The translations under genes were made by a program, and so were the position numbers. A stretch of DNA of 64,000 nt. Origin: Devosia sp. Lineage in GTDB: Bacteria > Pseudomonadota > Alphaproteobacteria > Rhizobiales > Devosiaceae. The stretch is taken from NCBI RefSeq assembly GCF_028290625.1, contig NZ_JAQGJM010000009.1, positions 62,001 to 126,000 of the forward strand. Direction: 5' to 3'. The first letter of the stretch is position 1. The number at the start of each line of letters is the position of its first letter. The notes beneath the pieces were generated by a model. The model was not told the DNA's origin and did no database searches. It saw only the letters and a list, made by a program, of their open reading frames with translations. Below are positions 56,144 to 64,000 of this stretch, piece after piece.

Positions 56144-56698
56144 ATGAACGCACACTTGCAGCCGACCGGGTCGGCGTATTTCCTGACCAAGGAAACCCAG
56201 GCAATCGAAAAGCATACGCTGTCGGTTCTCGTCGATAACGAGCCGGGAATCCTCGCGCGGGTCGTTGGCCTGTTTTCAGCGCGTGGCTACAATATCGATA
56301 GCCTCACCGTCAGCGAGACCGAACACAACAAGCGACTTAGTCGCATCACGGTGGTCGTCGTCGCCACGCCCAAGACGCTGGTGCAGATCAAGCTGCAGCT
56401 CGAGCGGCTGATCCCGGTGCACAAGGTTCATGACCTGACGGCCGAAGGCGTTTCGATCGAGCGCGAACTGGCGCTGATCAAGGTCGCGGGCTCGGGCGAG
56501 CATCGAGCTGAGACGCTGCGGCTCGCAGATGCGTTCCGGGCGCAGATCGTCGATGCGTCGGTGACCAGCTTCGTGTTCGAGCTGACGGGGAAGTCGAGCA
56601 AGATCGACAGCTTTATCGCGCTGATGGCGCCGCTCGGCCTGGTCGAAGTGGTGCGCACCGGGCTGGCGGCGATTTCGCGCGGCCCCGAAGGAATGTGA
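56144..56698 (+). CDS. ilvN: Acetolactate synthase, small (regulatory) subunit
   Basis: Valine-sensitive regulatory partner of IlvB. 184 residues. ACT domain at about 25-100 (HTLSVLVDNEPGILARVVGLFSARGYNI) and the C-terminal IlvN domain. The N-terminal extension of about 24 residues is longer than in E. coli IlvN and is common in alphaproteobacteria (also named ilvH). Directly after ilvB on the same strand. Confidence 0.96.
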   Translation: MNAHLQPTGSAYFLTKETQAIEKHTLSVLVDNEPGILARVVGLFSARGYNIDSLTVSETEHNKRLSRITVVVVATPKTLVQIKLQLERLIPVHKVHDLTAEGVSIERELALIKVAGSGEHRAETLRLADAFRAQIVDASVTSFVFELTGKSSKIDSFIALMAPLGLVEVVRTGLAAISRGPEGM

Positions 56699-56699
56699 C

Positions 56700-57335
56700 A
56701 TGCTGATCGGGTGCCTGCATACCGCGGCGACCAATGTGCCGCCGCTGGATGCGGCGGCCGCGGCTATCGAGGGCGTGGAACTGCGGCATGTAGTGCGCCC
56801 GCACTTGCTGGCGGCCGCCTTGGCCACCGGGCAGATGACGGACGAGACGCGGGCGGAAGCCGAGGCGGAATTGCGGGCGCTGGCAGCGGAGTGCGATGCG
56901 GTGCTGCTGACGTGTTCGAGCATCGGGCGGGCTGTTGAGGGCGTGCAGGATGAGGCGGTGCCGGTGATCCGCGTCGATGCGGCGCTGGCCGAGCGCGCGG
57001 TTGCGGATGGCGGGCGAGTCACGGTGCTGTATGCCGCGCCGTCGACCGCTGCGCCGACGGGCCAGTTGTTCGCGGCTGCGGCGGTCGAGACCGGGGCCGA
57101 TATCGATATGCGCATGGTGCCGCAGGCTTGGGATCGGTTCACTGGCGGTGATCTGCCGGGGTATTTTGCGCTGATCGCCGAGGCGGTGGATGCGGCATAT
57201 CTCGACGGGGCCGCCGTGGTCGCCCTCGCGCAGGTTTCCATGGCGGGCGCGGCGGAATTGGTGCGTGGCGGGCCGGCACCGCTGACCAGCCCGGCTATCG
57301 GACTGCAGGCGGTGATCGACCGGTTGCGGGCATAG
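56700..57335 (+). CDS. Aspartate/glutamate racemase family protein
   Basis: 211 residues, starting 1 base after ilvN. The first catalytic-type cysteine is present in LLTCSSIG. At the second position the sequence reads ALAQVSMAGA, with Ala instead of Cys, so true racemisation by two cysteines is doubtful. It may be a hydantoin-racemase-like or arylmalonate-type enzyme, or inactive. Probably co-transcribed with ilvBN. Confidence 0.75.
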   Translation: MLIGCLHTAATNVPPLDAAAAAIEGVELRHVVRPHLLAAALATGQMTDETRAEAEAELRALAAECDAVLLTCSSIGRAVEGVQDEAVPVIRVDAALAERAVADGGRVTVLYAAPSTAAPTGQLFAAAAVETGADIDMRMVPQAWDRFTGGDLPGYFALIAEAVDAAYLDGAAVVALAQVSMAGAAELVRGGPAPLTSPAIGLQAVIDRLRA

Positions 57336-57404
57336 GGCGGGCGTCTTGATCCCTACGGTCTTTGCGGGCTAAGTGGCGCTCAATACTTGCCAGGGATATT
57401 GCCC

Positions 57405-58064
57405 GTGCTGATCGGCGCCATAACGCTTCTGATCGTGCTGCTGATCGCGCTGACAAGCGTCATCCTGCTCGACATGCGCAAGCAGGGTTGGGCCAACTGG
57501 CTGACCGTGCTGCATGAATGGCAGCAGACGCTCGGCACGGTGGTGGGCTTTCTGGGTGCCGCCGGCGTATTGGTGCTCGGCACGGCACTCACCCGGCAGG
57601 CTGACGAACAGAAGGCCATGGCGACAGCTAGCTCTATCGGCCAGGCGCTGGCTTATGAAGCCGAGCGGCTGACGACGGGGCTGGAATTGGGCCGCCGGAT
57701 GGGGCTGGCGGCCGATCCCGCGGCGGACGATGTCGCCCAGCAATGCACCAATATGGCGCTGGCGCTGAACGAGCAATTGCAGTCGCAAACGCCGGTATTC
57801 GATGCCAGCATCCAGCGATTGGTGGATTTCGGCACGCAGGACCTGGCCAATTTCGTGCGCTTCTATTCGTTCTATGCGGAGCTGCGGCACACGGTGGCCA
57901 ATATCAACGCTGATACCTGTGCGGGCGCGGGCGCCGCCCAACTTGGCTACATGATCAACCAGATGAAGCTCGGGCTTGGCTATTATCAGGTGTTCGCGCC
58001 GGCCTATCCTATCGTTCAATACGGCCCCGATGGCCCGATCCAGCCCGGCGGAAGCAGTCCATGA
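57405..58064 (+). CDS. Membrane protein of unknown function
   Basis: 219 residues from GTG 57405, with AGGGA 8 bases upstream (the TTG at 57387 would add six residues). Two transmembrane segments are visible (about 2-20 and 43-60), then a soluble helical domain with three cysteines. No family is recognised. Its stop overlaps the pdxJ start as ATGA, so it is coupled to pdxJ. Confidence 0.65.
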   Translation: MLIGAITLLIVLLIALTSVILLDMRKQGWANWLTVLHEWQQTLGTVVGFLGAAGVLVLGTALTRQADEQKAMATASSIGQALAYEAERLTTGLELGRRMGLAADPAADDVAQQCTNMALALNEQLQSQTPVFDASIQRLVDFGTQDLANFVRFYSFYAELRHTVANINADTCAGAGAAQLGYMINQMKLGLGYYQVFAPAYPIVQYGPDGPIQPGGSSP

Positions 58065-58795
58065 CCCATCTTTCAGTTAATCTCAACGCGGTCGCGCAGT
58101 TGCGCAATCGGCGCAACCTGCCATGGCCCAGCGTCACCGGCATTGCGCGGGTGGTGCTCGATGCGGGCGCCAGCGGCATTACCATCCATCCGCGGCCTGA
58201 CGAGCGGCATATTCGCCGCACCGATGTGCATGAGCTGGAAGCGTTGCTGCGCGCCGATTATCCGCGGGCGGAATACAATATCGAAGGCTATCCGAGCCCT
58301 GAATTCCTGACGCTGGTGGAGCAGGTGGCGCCGGACCAGGTGACGTTTGTGCCGGACGATCCGACGCAAAACACGTCCGACCACGGTTGGGATATCGCCG
58401 GAGACCGGGCGATCCTTGAGCCGGCCATGGTGCGGATGAAGGCGGCGGGTATCCGGATTTCATTGTTCATCGATGAGGATCCGGAGGCGCCGGCGCTGGC
58501 CAGGGCCATGGGGGCCGACCGGGTCGAGCTTTATACCGGGCCCTATGGGGGGAGCTACAGCACGCCGGAGGGCGACGAGCATTTGCGGTTGCTGGCGGTG
58601 ACGGCGGGCGCGGCGCATGCGGTGGGGCTGGTGGTCAATGCCGGGCATGACCTGACGTTGGAGAATTTGCCGGTGTTCATGCGGGTGATGCCGGACATCG
58701 CCGAGGTGTCGATTGGGCACGGGATTACAGCAGATGCGTTGCTGATGGGGTTTGCGGAGGCGGTGCGGCAGTATCGGGTGGTGTTGGGGGGCTGA
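58061..58795 (+). CDS. pdxJ: Pyridoxine 5'-phosphate synthase
   Basis: Closes the ring of vitamin B6 (DXP-dependent pathway). 244 residues. The opening SVNLNAVAQLRNRR replaces the usual GVNIDHVAT but is the form found in rhizobia-like species. The conserved HPRPDERHI, FNIEG-like YNIEGYPS, VPDDP and NAGHDLTLENL blocks are present. Octameric TIM barrel by family. Coupled to the preceding membrane protein gene. Confidence 0.93.
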   Translation: MTHLSVNLNAVAQLRNRRNLPWPSVTGIARVVLDAGASGITIHPRPDERHIRRTDVHELEALLRADYPRAEYNIEGYPSPEFLTLVEQVAPDQVTFVPDDPTQNTSDHGWDIAGDRAILEPAMVRMKAAGIRISLFIDEDPEAPALARAMGADRVELYTGPYGGSYSTPEGDEHLRLLAVTAGAAHAVGLVVNAGHDLTLENLPVFMRVMPDIAEVSIGHGITADALLMGFAEAVRQYRVVLGG

Positions 58796-58856
58796 TATTC
58801 GGCGTTTGCAGCGTACCCCTCACCCTGCTTGCTCCGCTGAACGAGTCGCAAGCTGT

Positions 58857-59100
58857 CCCTCTCCCACAAGGGGAGAGGGTGATGACTGAGAACTCTCGGC
58901 TCAATCTCTTCCTCCCCTCGCGAAGAAGGTGGTCGAAGGGCGGATGGGGGGGTGCATCGGTTGGTGTGCGCCAAGCCGCATTTTCTTGGGGCACTGGCTT
59001 TCATCCCCACCGACCTTCCCGCGGGCTTGACCCGCGGGCCTCCATCAGCGCGGCACAAGCGGCCAATGGCCCGCGGGTCAAGCCCGCGGGAAGGTCGGTG
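58857..59100. repeat. Two palindromic repeats between pdxJ and the TetR gene
   Basis: First, CCCTCTCCC (58857-58865) with GGGAGAGGG (58871-58879), a member of the REP-like family seen at 2280 and 21691. Second, a perfect 33-bp inverted repeat, left arm 59008-59040 and right arm 59068-59100, whose arms contain the sub-palindrome CCCGCGGG twice. The 336-bp stretch 58796-59131 contains only these; no gene is seen. Confidence 0.75.
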
Positions 59101-59131
59101 ATAGGGGATGGATCAAGCTAAACGGAATGGT

Positions 59132-59788
59132 CTAGGATTTGCCCTGCCGTGCCCCGAACGCGCGCAGGAACGTGGCGACGCCCGCCGACGCAGTTTGGCG
59201 GAGTTGGTCTTCGGTGGGGCGGCTGCATAGGGCGTCGTCGTTGGGCAGGTCGGAGCAGACCAGGGCCAGGAAATGGCGCGTGGCTTGGCTGACATCGGTC
59301 AGGTCGAGATAGCCATCGCGGGCGAGCTTGGCGAAACAGGCGGAAATTAGGGGGAAATCCTTGCCCGGTCCGTATTCCTTCCAGGTCTCGAACAGCTTGG
59401 GATGGCGATAGGCTTCGCGCTTGATCAGCGTCGATAGTGCCCTTCCGTCCATGTCGCAAAAGCAGCGGCCCAACATATTCACGGCAAAATCGGTCAATGC
59501 CGCCTGAATGTCATCTGGCTGATCGGGGAAGCTGGCTATAACCGCCATCAGCGACGCGCTGGAGCGGGTGGTGACGTCTTCCACCACGGCCACAAACAGC
59601 TGGTCGCGATCGCCGATCAGATTGTAGACGGTCTGTCGCGATACCCCAGCCTCGATGGCAATGCCGTCGATGCTGACGCTGCCCACGCCGTCGCGCACGA
59701 AGGCGCGTTTGGCGGCATCGAGGATCGCCTGCCGTTTTGATAGCGGGCGAGGTTGCGGGGCAGGGATGGTGGCTTCGATCTGGCTCAT
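59132..59788 (-). CDS. TetR-family transcriptional regulator
   Basis: 218 residues from the ATG at 59788. The N-terminal helix-turn-helix is KRQAILDAAKRAFVRDGVGSVSIDGIAIEAGVSRQTVYN, followed by an all-helical ligand domain of AcrR type. It is divergent from the Bcr/CflA efflux gene, and a perfect palindrome lies between them, so it probably represses the pump and itself. Confidence 0.92.
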   Translation of the reverse strand: MSQIEATIPAPQPRPLSKRQAILDAAKRAFVRDGVGSVSIDGIAIEAGVSRQTVYNLIGDRDQLFVAVVEDVTTRSSASLMAVIASFPDQPDDIQAALTDFAVNMLGRCFCDMDGRALSTLIKREAYRHPKLFETWKEYGPGKDFPLISACFAKLARDGYLDLTDVSQATRHFLALVCSDLPNDDALCSRPTEDQLRQTASAGVATFLRAFGARQGKS

Positions 59789-59829
59789 TGCCTCAAAACA
59801 TAGCACCGGCTTTTAGATTTTACAACATT

Positions 59830-59885
59830 GTCCAAAATTTTGGACGGTAGTGCTTGACGGGCTTTACACTTGTGTCCAATATAAG
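59830..59885 (+). promoter_or_regulatory. TetR operator and efflux promoter
   Basis: The perfect 16-bp palindrome GTCCAAAATTTTGGAC (59830-59845) lies between the divergent genes. A further half-site GTCCAA occurs at 59873. A -35 TTGACG (59854-59859) is followed by the AT-rich CAATATAAG around 59877-59885 as possible -10. Repressor binding at both sites would block the efflux promoter and probably that of the regulator gene. Confidence 0.7.
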
Positions 59886-59948
59886 CTCATCACGGGGTTG
59901 CGACCTCCCTCGCCAGCCGTGAGCCCTTTTCAACCGGTATCGTCGTGG

Positions 59949-59986
59949 CCTCCGCAGCAATGCGCCGGGAGCACGCGGAGGTTTTT
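59949..59986 (+). promoter_or_regulatory. Leader hairpin masking the efflux ribosome site
   Basis: CCTCCGC (59949-59955) is the exact complement of GCGGAGG (59975-59981), which includes the ribosome site GGAGG of the efflux gene, and is followed by five T. The structure could act as an intrinsic terminator or hide the ribosome site, adding a second control layer. An in-frame ATG at 59960 lies in the loop. Confidence 0.5.
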
Positions 59987-59989
59987 ATT

Positions 59990-61192
59990 ATGAATACCCC
60001 AATGTTGCGGGCGGCACTTGTGCTCGGCCTGCTATCGGCCATCGGGCCGTTCGCCATCGATATGTATCTGCCGGCGCTGCCCGCCATCGGGGTAAGCTTG
60101 GAAGCCAGCACTGCCGAAGTGCAGATGAGCCTGATGGCCTTCATGGCCGCCATCGCCGTCTGCCAACTGTTCTATGGCCCGATCAGCGATATGATCGGCC
60201 GCAAGCCGCCGCTGTATTTCGGCATTGCGCTGTTCAGCATCGGCGCGATCGCCTGCGCCCTGGCGCCGTCGATCGAGTGGCTGATTGCCGCGCGGTTCGT
60301 GCAGGGCGTCGGCGCCTGCGCCGCCATGGCTTTGCCCCGCGCCATCGTGCGGGACGGCTATACGGGTGCCGATGCGGCGCAACTCCAGAGCCTGCTGATG
60401 CTGGTGTTCTCGGTGTCGCCGATCCTGGCGCCGCTGGCTGGTAGCCTGATGGTGCAGTTCGGCGATTGGCGTACGATTTTCTGGGCGATTGCCATTATCG
60501 GCGTGCTCGGCCTGCTGCTGATCGCGTTCTTCCTCAAGGAAACTCGTCCGGCGTCCGAACGGCTCGAATCAAGCGTCGGCAGCGCCATGCGCGGCTACGG
60601 GCTGTTGCTGAAGGATCGTAACTTCATCGGCCTGTCGCTGATCGGCGCCTTCGGCATGTCGAGCTTCATGGCGTACCTGGCCAATTCCTCGTTCATCCTG
60701 ATCGACCACTACCACCTGACACCGACGCTCTACAGCGTCATGTTCTCGATCAACGCGGTGTCGTTTATCGGCGTGTCGCAACTGACGGGCGTGCTGACGC
60801 GCCGCTTCGGCCTCAACACCGTGGTGCGCGCTTCGGTCAGCGGTTTCATCGTGGTGATGGTGGCGCTGGCGGCGCTGTTCCTGGCCGGGATTGACCAGCT
60901 TGCCGTGTTGGCTGTGCTGCTGTTCATCGGCTACGGCTTCCTCGGCCTCGTCGTGCCCACCACCGCCGTGCTAGCGCTGGAGAACCACGGCAGCATCGCC
61001 GGTACCGCGTCGGCCCTGATGGGGACGCTGCAGATGGTCACGGCAGCAATCGTGATGGGCGTGGTCGGCGCCTTCTTCGACGGTACCGCCAAGCCAATGG
61101 TCATCGGCATCGCCGCCTGCGCGATCATCGCCTTCGCGCTGACACGGTTGACGATCAAGGGCACTGCCGGCCAGCCGGTCGCGGCCGAATAG
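59990..61192 (+). CDS. Bcr/CflA-family MFS drug efflux transporter
   Basis: 400 residues from ATG 59990, with GGAGG 8 bases upstream. Twelve transmembrane helices. The DMYLPALPAI motif in helix 1 and GPISDMIGRKPPLY in the loop between helices 2 and 3 identify the Bcr/CflA branch, which exports chloramphenicol, bicyclomycin or similar compounds. Substrate is not predictable. Probably repressed by the divergent TetR protein. A bidirectional terminator follows. Confidence 0.94.
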   Translation: MNTPMLRAALVLGLLSAIGPFAIDMYLPALPAIGVSLEASTAEVQMSLMAFMAAIAVCQLFYGPISDMIGRKPPLYFGIALFSIGAIACALAPSIEWLIAARFVQGVGACAAMALPRAIVRDGYTGADAAQLQSLLMLVFSVSPILAPLAGSLMVQFGDWRTIFWAIAIIGVLGLLLIAFFLKETRPASERLESSVGSAMRGYGLLLKDRNFIGLSLIGAFGMSSFMAYLANSSFILIDHYHLTPTLYSVMFSINAVSFIGVSQLTGVLTRRFGLNTVVRASVSGFIVVMVALAALFLAGIDQLAVLAVLLFIGYGFLGLVVPTTAVLALENHGSIAGTASALMGTLQMVTAAIVMGVVGAFFDGTAKPMVIGIAACAIIAFALTRLTIKGTAGQPVAAE

Positions 61193-61209
61193 CTCCCGAT
61201 ACGACGCGC

Positions 61210-61248
61210 AAAAAAAAGGGGGCGCAGCCATGAGCTGCGCCCCCTTTT
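61210..61248. terminator. Bidirectional terminator
   Basis: A perfect 11-bp stem, GGGGGCGCAGC (61218-61228) with GCTGCGCCCCC (61234-61244), with four T on the plus strand and eight T on the minus strand (complement of 61210-61217). Serves both the efflux gene and the convergent secreted-protein gene. Confidence 0.92.
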
Positions 61249-61263
61249 GTCATGCGGGCCCGG

Positions 61264-61599
61264 TTACGGGTTGAAGTTGAACTGGCTGAGTTCGCACACA
61301 TTATTGTTGCGCGAGACGACTTGGTCGTCGTCCTCGAATACGGCGAGGAAATCGAATTTGCAGTAGCCGCTGCCGTCATCGATGTTGATGATGATGCTTT
61401 CGCCGGCCGGCAGGATGCCACGGCCCAGAATGTCCTCCTGCCAGTCATTGGTGCCTTTGTTGGAGGCATAGAACTGCACGATATCGTAGCTGGTATTGTT
61501 GTTGATGCGCACGCGCCGGTCCAGCGCCGCAGCCGATGAAATGCTCAGCGCCACCAGAGCGCCGGCGACCGCAAGAGCGGTCAATTGTCGTGTCCACAT
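61264..61599 (-). CDS. Small secreted protein with two cysteines
   Basis: 111 residues from the ATG at 61599; the open frame further upstream is rejected. A signal peptide ends near SAAA (about 25). The mature part, beta-rich and acidic (LDRRVRINNNTSYDIVQFYAS..., GSGYCKFDF, NNVCELSQF), has two cysteines that may pair. Similar short proteins are common in Hyphomicrobiales and lack a known function. Confidence 0.75.
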   Translation of the reverse strand: MWTRQLTALAVAGALVALSISSAAALDRRVRINNNTSYDIVQFYASNKGTNDWQEDILGRGILPAGESIIINIDDGSGYCKFDFLAVFEDDDQVVSRNNNVCELSQFNFNP

Positions 61600-61928
61600 G
61601 ATTGTTCCCCAAAAGCCGGTGTGCCCCCCGGCCCGTGATTCATAAGGCGGGCGCGGGGGCGGGGCACCCCCGGTTCCGGGGTTGGGCGAAAAAGAGAATT
61701 CCACTTGATCGATTTCAGCGAACGGTTCGTTCCATGGCGCAACCCTATGGTTCCGGCGGCCCATCCCGAAACGCGTTCCGACGCGAAAAACGTAGGCGGC
61801 ACCAATACTTACATTGAGGTGCCTATGGCAGTCTTGTGTGCCTGCGCCACAACTTCGTGCCTCCTTGTGAGGATGTGGCAAAGGCACATATATCGCCTCA
61901 GTTACGATTTGTTACCAAGGAGGCTCAA
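61600..61928. other. Intergenic region upstream of the second FMN reductase
   Basis: No gene is supported in this 329-bp stretch. It is GC-rich near 61620-61680 and then carries scattered GTGCC/GGCAC blocks. A possible promoter, TTGTGA (61864-61869) with CATATA (61886-61891), stands 16 bp apart, upstream of the GGAGG site of the next gene. It presumably contains both divergent promoters. Confidence 0.4.
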
Positions 61929-62543
61929 ATGTCCAAACTCAAGATTGCCGTGATTATCTCCTCGACCCGCCCGACCCGCTTCGGCGAACTGCCGGCCAAG
62001 TGGATCCTCGAAAAGGCCAATGCGCGCCCCGAGATCGACGCCGAGATCGTCGACATCCGCGACTTCGACCTGCCGTTCTTTGACGAAATGGCCTCCAATG
62101 CCTGGATGCCTTCGGTCAACCAGAACGCCGTCAAGTGGCAGAACAAGATTGGCGAATTCGATGGCTATATCGTCGTCGCCGCCGAATACAACCGCTCGAT
62201 CACCGGCGCGCTGAAGAATGCCTTCGACCAGGCCTATAAGGAATGGACCAAGAAGGTTATCGGCTTCGTGGGCTACGGCACCGTTGGTGGCGCCCGCGCT
62301 ATCGAGCATGCCCGCACCATCGCGATCGAACTGCAGATGGTCCCGACCCGTTCGGCCGTTCACATCGGCGGCGCTGATTTCGCTGCGGTCCATCCCGGCT
62401 TCGGCGGCACCAAGGCCATTGCCGACCTCGAGGGTTCGATCGGCAATTCGGCCAAGGACATGCTGGACCAGGTGATCTGGTGGGGCAATGCCACCAAGGC
62501 CGCCCGCGCCAATGATGCCGCGCTTGCCCAGGCTGCTGAATAG
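61929..62543 (+). CDS. NADPH-dependent FMN reductase family protein (paralogue)
   Basis: 204 residues from ATG 61929 with GGAGG upstream. Same flavodoxin-like family as 14435-15064: STRPTRF loop at 12-18, IVDIRDFDLPFFDE, DGYIVVAAEYNRS and GGARAIEHARTIAIELQM. Likely a quinone or flavin reductase. Unlike the other copy it has no linked HxlR regulator. Followed by a terminator-like hairpin. Confidence 0.88.
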   Translation: MSKLKIAVIISSTRPTRFGELPAKWILEKANARPEIDAEIVDIRDFDLPFFDEMASNAWMPSVNQNAVKWQNKIGEFDGYIVVAAEYNRSITGALKNAFDQAYKEWTKKVIGFVGYGTVGGARAIEHARTIAIELQMVPTRSAVHIGGADFAAVHPGFGGTKAIADLEGSIGNSAKDMLDQVIWWGNATKAARANDAALAQAAE

Positions 62544-62581
62544 GCTTTACGAAGACCTCCAAAGTCGTCGTTTACCGGCAG

Positions 62582-62605
62582 GGGCCGCTCCGAAAGGGGC
62601 GGCCC
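62582..62605 (+). terminator. Hairpin terminator after the FMN reductase gene
   Basis: GGGCCGCTCC (62582-62591) with GGGGCGGCCC (62596-62605), one G-U pair, loop GAAA, then a weak T-rich CTTACTGTTT. It lies 38 bp after the stop. Confidence 0.7.
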
Positions 62606-62704
62606 TTACTGTTTGGGCTTGAACCATCGCGGCGGGAAAGTGTTGTGTGTGACCGGAGCCCGGTGTAGAGAGGCGCCGCCTTTGATCAAGAGAGCGCACG
62701 GTTC

Positions 62705-64000
62705 ATGACGCAGACGAACACGCCCGGCATAGCCGCCGGGGTCGATGCGACCGACCAATCCGGACATTCCCGCAAAGACCTCAACATGCTCATTTTGGGC
62801 GCGCTGGGGGTGGTTTATGGCGATATCGGCACCAGTCCGATCTATGCATTCCGTCAGGCGATGAGCATTCGGCCGGGTGCCTCTTCAAGCACCAACGAAA
62901 TCCTGGGACTGCTGTCGCTCATCGTGTGGGCGCTGACGCTGACGGTGACCGTCAAATATATTTTCTTCGTGACTCGCGCCGACAATAACGGCGAAGGCGG
63001 CACGCTGTCGCTGGTGGCGCTGGCCCGCAAGACCTTCACCAAGGCCCCGGCCTGGATCACCGGCCTGGGCGTGCTGGGCGCGGCGCTGTTTTTCGGCGAC
63101 GCCATCATCACCCCGGCAATCTCGGTGTTGTCGGCCGTCGAGGGCCTGGAACTGGTGGCGCCCGACCTAACGCGCTGGGTGGTGCCGATCACGCTGGCGA
63201 TCATCGTCGGGGTGTTTTTCGTGCAGCGCTTTGGTACGGCCAAGGTCTCCGCGGTGTTCGGACCGGTCACTGCGCTGTGGTTTATCGTGCTGGGGGTTTC
63301 GGGCCTCGTGCATATCATTGGAGAGCCCAGGGTATTGCTGGCAATCAATCCGCTCCTCGGTATCCAATTCCTGATCACCCATATCGGCATCGCCTTCGTG
63401 GTGGTCGGCGCCATTTTCCTGGCGGTCACGGGGGCCGAGGCGCTTTATGTCGACCTTGGCCATTTTGGCCGCAAGCCCATCGTCATCGCCTGGTTCGGGC
63501 TGGTTTTTCCCTGCCTGCTGCTGAACTATTTCGGGCAGGGCGCCTATGTGCTGCAGGTGGGCGTCGAGAATGTCAAAAGCCCGTTCTTCGAGATGCAGCC
63601 GGAATGGGCGCTGGGGCCGTTCGTGGTGCTGGCGACGCTGGCAACCATCATCGCCAGCCAGGCGGTGATTTCTGGCACGTTCAGCCTGGCGCAGCAGGCC
63701 ATCGCGCTCAATATGTTGCCGCGCATGGTGGTGCTGCACACCTCGGAAACCCAGAGCGGGCAGGTCTACATGCCCCAGATCAATTCCATGCTGATGGTGG
63801 GCGTGCTGGTGCTGGTGCTGGCGTTCCGCAGTTCGGAAGCGCTGTCCAATGCCTATGGCATCGCGGTGTCCGGCGTGATGATCGTGACGCTGTTGCTGTT
63901 GCTGGTGGTGATGTGGCGTAACTGGAAATGGCATCCATTGGCGGTCATCGCCTTCGGCGTGCTGTTCACGGTCATCGATCTGGGATTCTTTGCCTCCAAT
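62705..64000 (+). CDS. kup: Low-affinity potassium transporter Kup, N-terminal part
   Basis: H+/K+ symporter of the KUP/HAK/KT family in the inner membrane. The frame is open from ATG 62705 to the end of the window (432 codons), so the C-terminus is missing. The signature LGALGVVYGDIGTSPIYA is at about 32-49, followed by many membrane helices (LSLIVWALTLTVTVKY, GAALFFGDAIITPAISVLSA). Full-length members have about 630 residues. Confidence 0.96.
   Translation, partial: MTQTNTPGIAAGVDATDQSGHSRKDLNMLILGALGVVYGDIGTSPIYAFRQAMSIRPGASSSTNEILGLLSLIVWALTLTVTVKYIFFVTRADNNGEGGTLSLVALARKTFTKAPAWITGLGVLGAALFFGDAIITPAISVLSAVEGLELVAPDLTRWVVPITLAIIVGVFFVQRFGTAKVSAVFGPVTALWFIVLGVSGLVHIIGEPRVLLAINPLLGIQFLITHIGIAFVVVGAIFLAVTGAEALYVDLGHFGRKPIVIAWFGLVFPCLLLNYFGQGAYVLQVGVENVKSPFFEMQPEWALGPFVVLATLATIIASQAVISGTFSLAQQAIALNMLPRMVVLHTSETQSGQVYMPQINSMLMVGVLVLVLAFRSSEALSNAYGIAVSGVMIVTLLLLLVVMWRNWKWHPLAVIAFGVLFTVIDLGFFASN

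Noticed and set aside
61836-61928. N-terminal extension of the second FMN reductase.
   Set aside because: The ATG at 61929 has a strong GGAGG, and the family protein starts there.

Overview
The window (about 62-65 % G+C by eye) is mostly core chromosome of an alphaproteobacterium, most likely Hyphomicrobiales and Devosia-like. The order and class are supported by the ftsZ-lpxC-bamD-recN-ligA gene order, an FtsZ with a long C-terminal linker, an alpha-type SspB, AsmA-like and HflKC-DegP neighbourhoods, and a circularly permuted two-piece tmRNA. The genus is an impression from protein sequences and was not checked.

Region 1 (1-18927) is the division and cell wall (dcw) cluster: ftsI (3' end), murE, murF, mraY, ftsW, murG, murC, ddl, ftsQ, ftsA, then ftsZ and lpxC. 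Three things are unusual. murD is missing between mraY and ftsW. murB is missing between murC and ddl. ftsA and ftsZ are separated by about 4.4 kb holding corA, a nucleotidyltransferase, an HxlR regulator, an FMN reductase, a small monooxygenase and a VOC protein. A strong terminator closes ftsZ. lpxC, bamD, recN and ligA follow (17971-24065) and supply lipid A synthesis, outer membrane assembly, recombination repair and DNA ligation.

Region 2 (24090-38995) holds secreted proteins (one with an EF-hand-like loop, two tandem DUF3828-like paralogues), an M24B aminopeptidase P, a 43-residue small protein with its own terminator, prmA, a MerR/CMD pair with a textbook MerR-type promoter, uvrD, a 1206-residue AsmA-like protein, a short AT-rich segment with an orphan membrane protein, and sspB with a ribbon-helix-helix gene.

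Region 3 (38996-47732) begins with ssrA on the minus strand, encoding the tag ANDNHKAPVALAA, beside sspB, whose product delivers tagged proteins to ClpXP. It continues with thyA, msrA, a DUF4424 protein, GNAT, folA, hflK, hflC and a DegP-type protease: thymidylate/folate metabolism plus envelope quality control.

Region 4 (47861-64000) carries serB and miaA (start codons 18 bp apart), a MATE exporter, small envelope proteins, cspA with a long leader, ilvBN preceded by an Ile-Leu-Val-Val leader peptide and attenuator, a racemase-family protein, pdxJ, a TetR/Bcr-CflA efflux pair with a palindromic operator, a second FMN reductase paralogous to the one near ftsZ, and the start of kup, which runs off the window.

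No rRNA, tRNA, insertion sequence, prophage or CRISPR array was seen. Intergenic space is rich in REP-like palindromes of several families. One of them, a roughly 115-bp element present twice (28772-28885 and 33774-33888), keeps its stem although the stem sequence differs between the copies.
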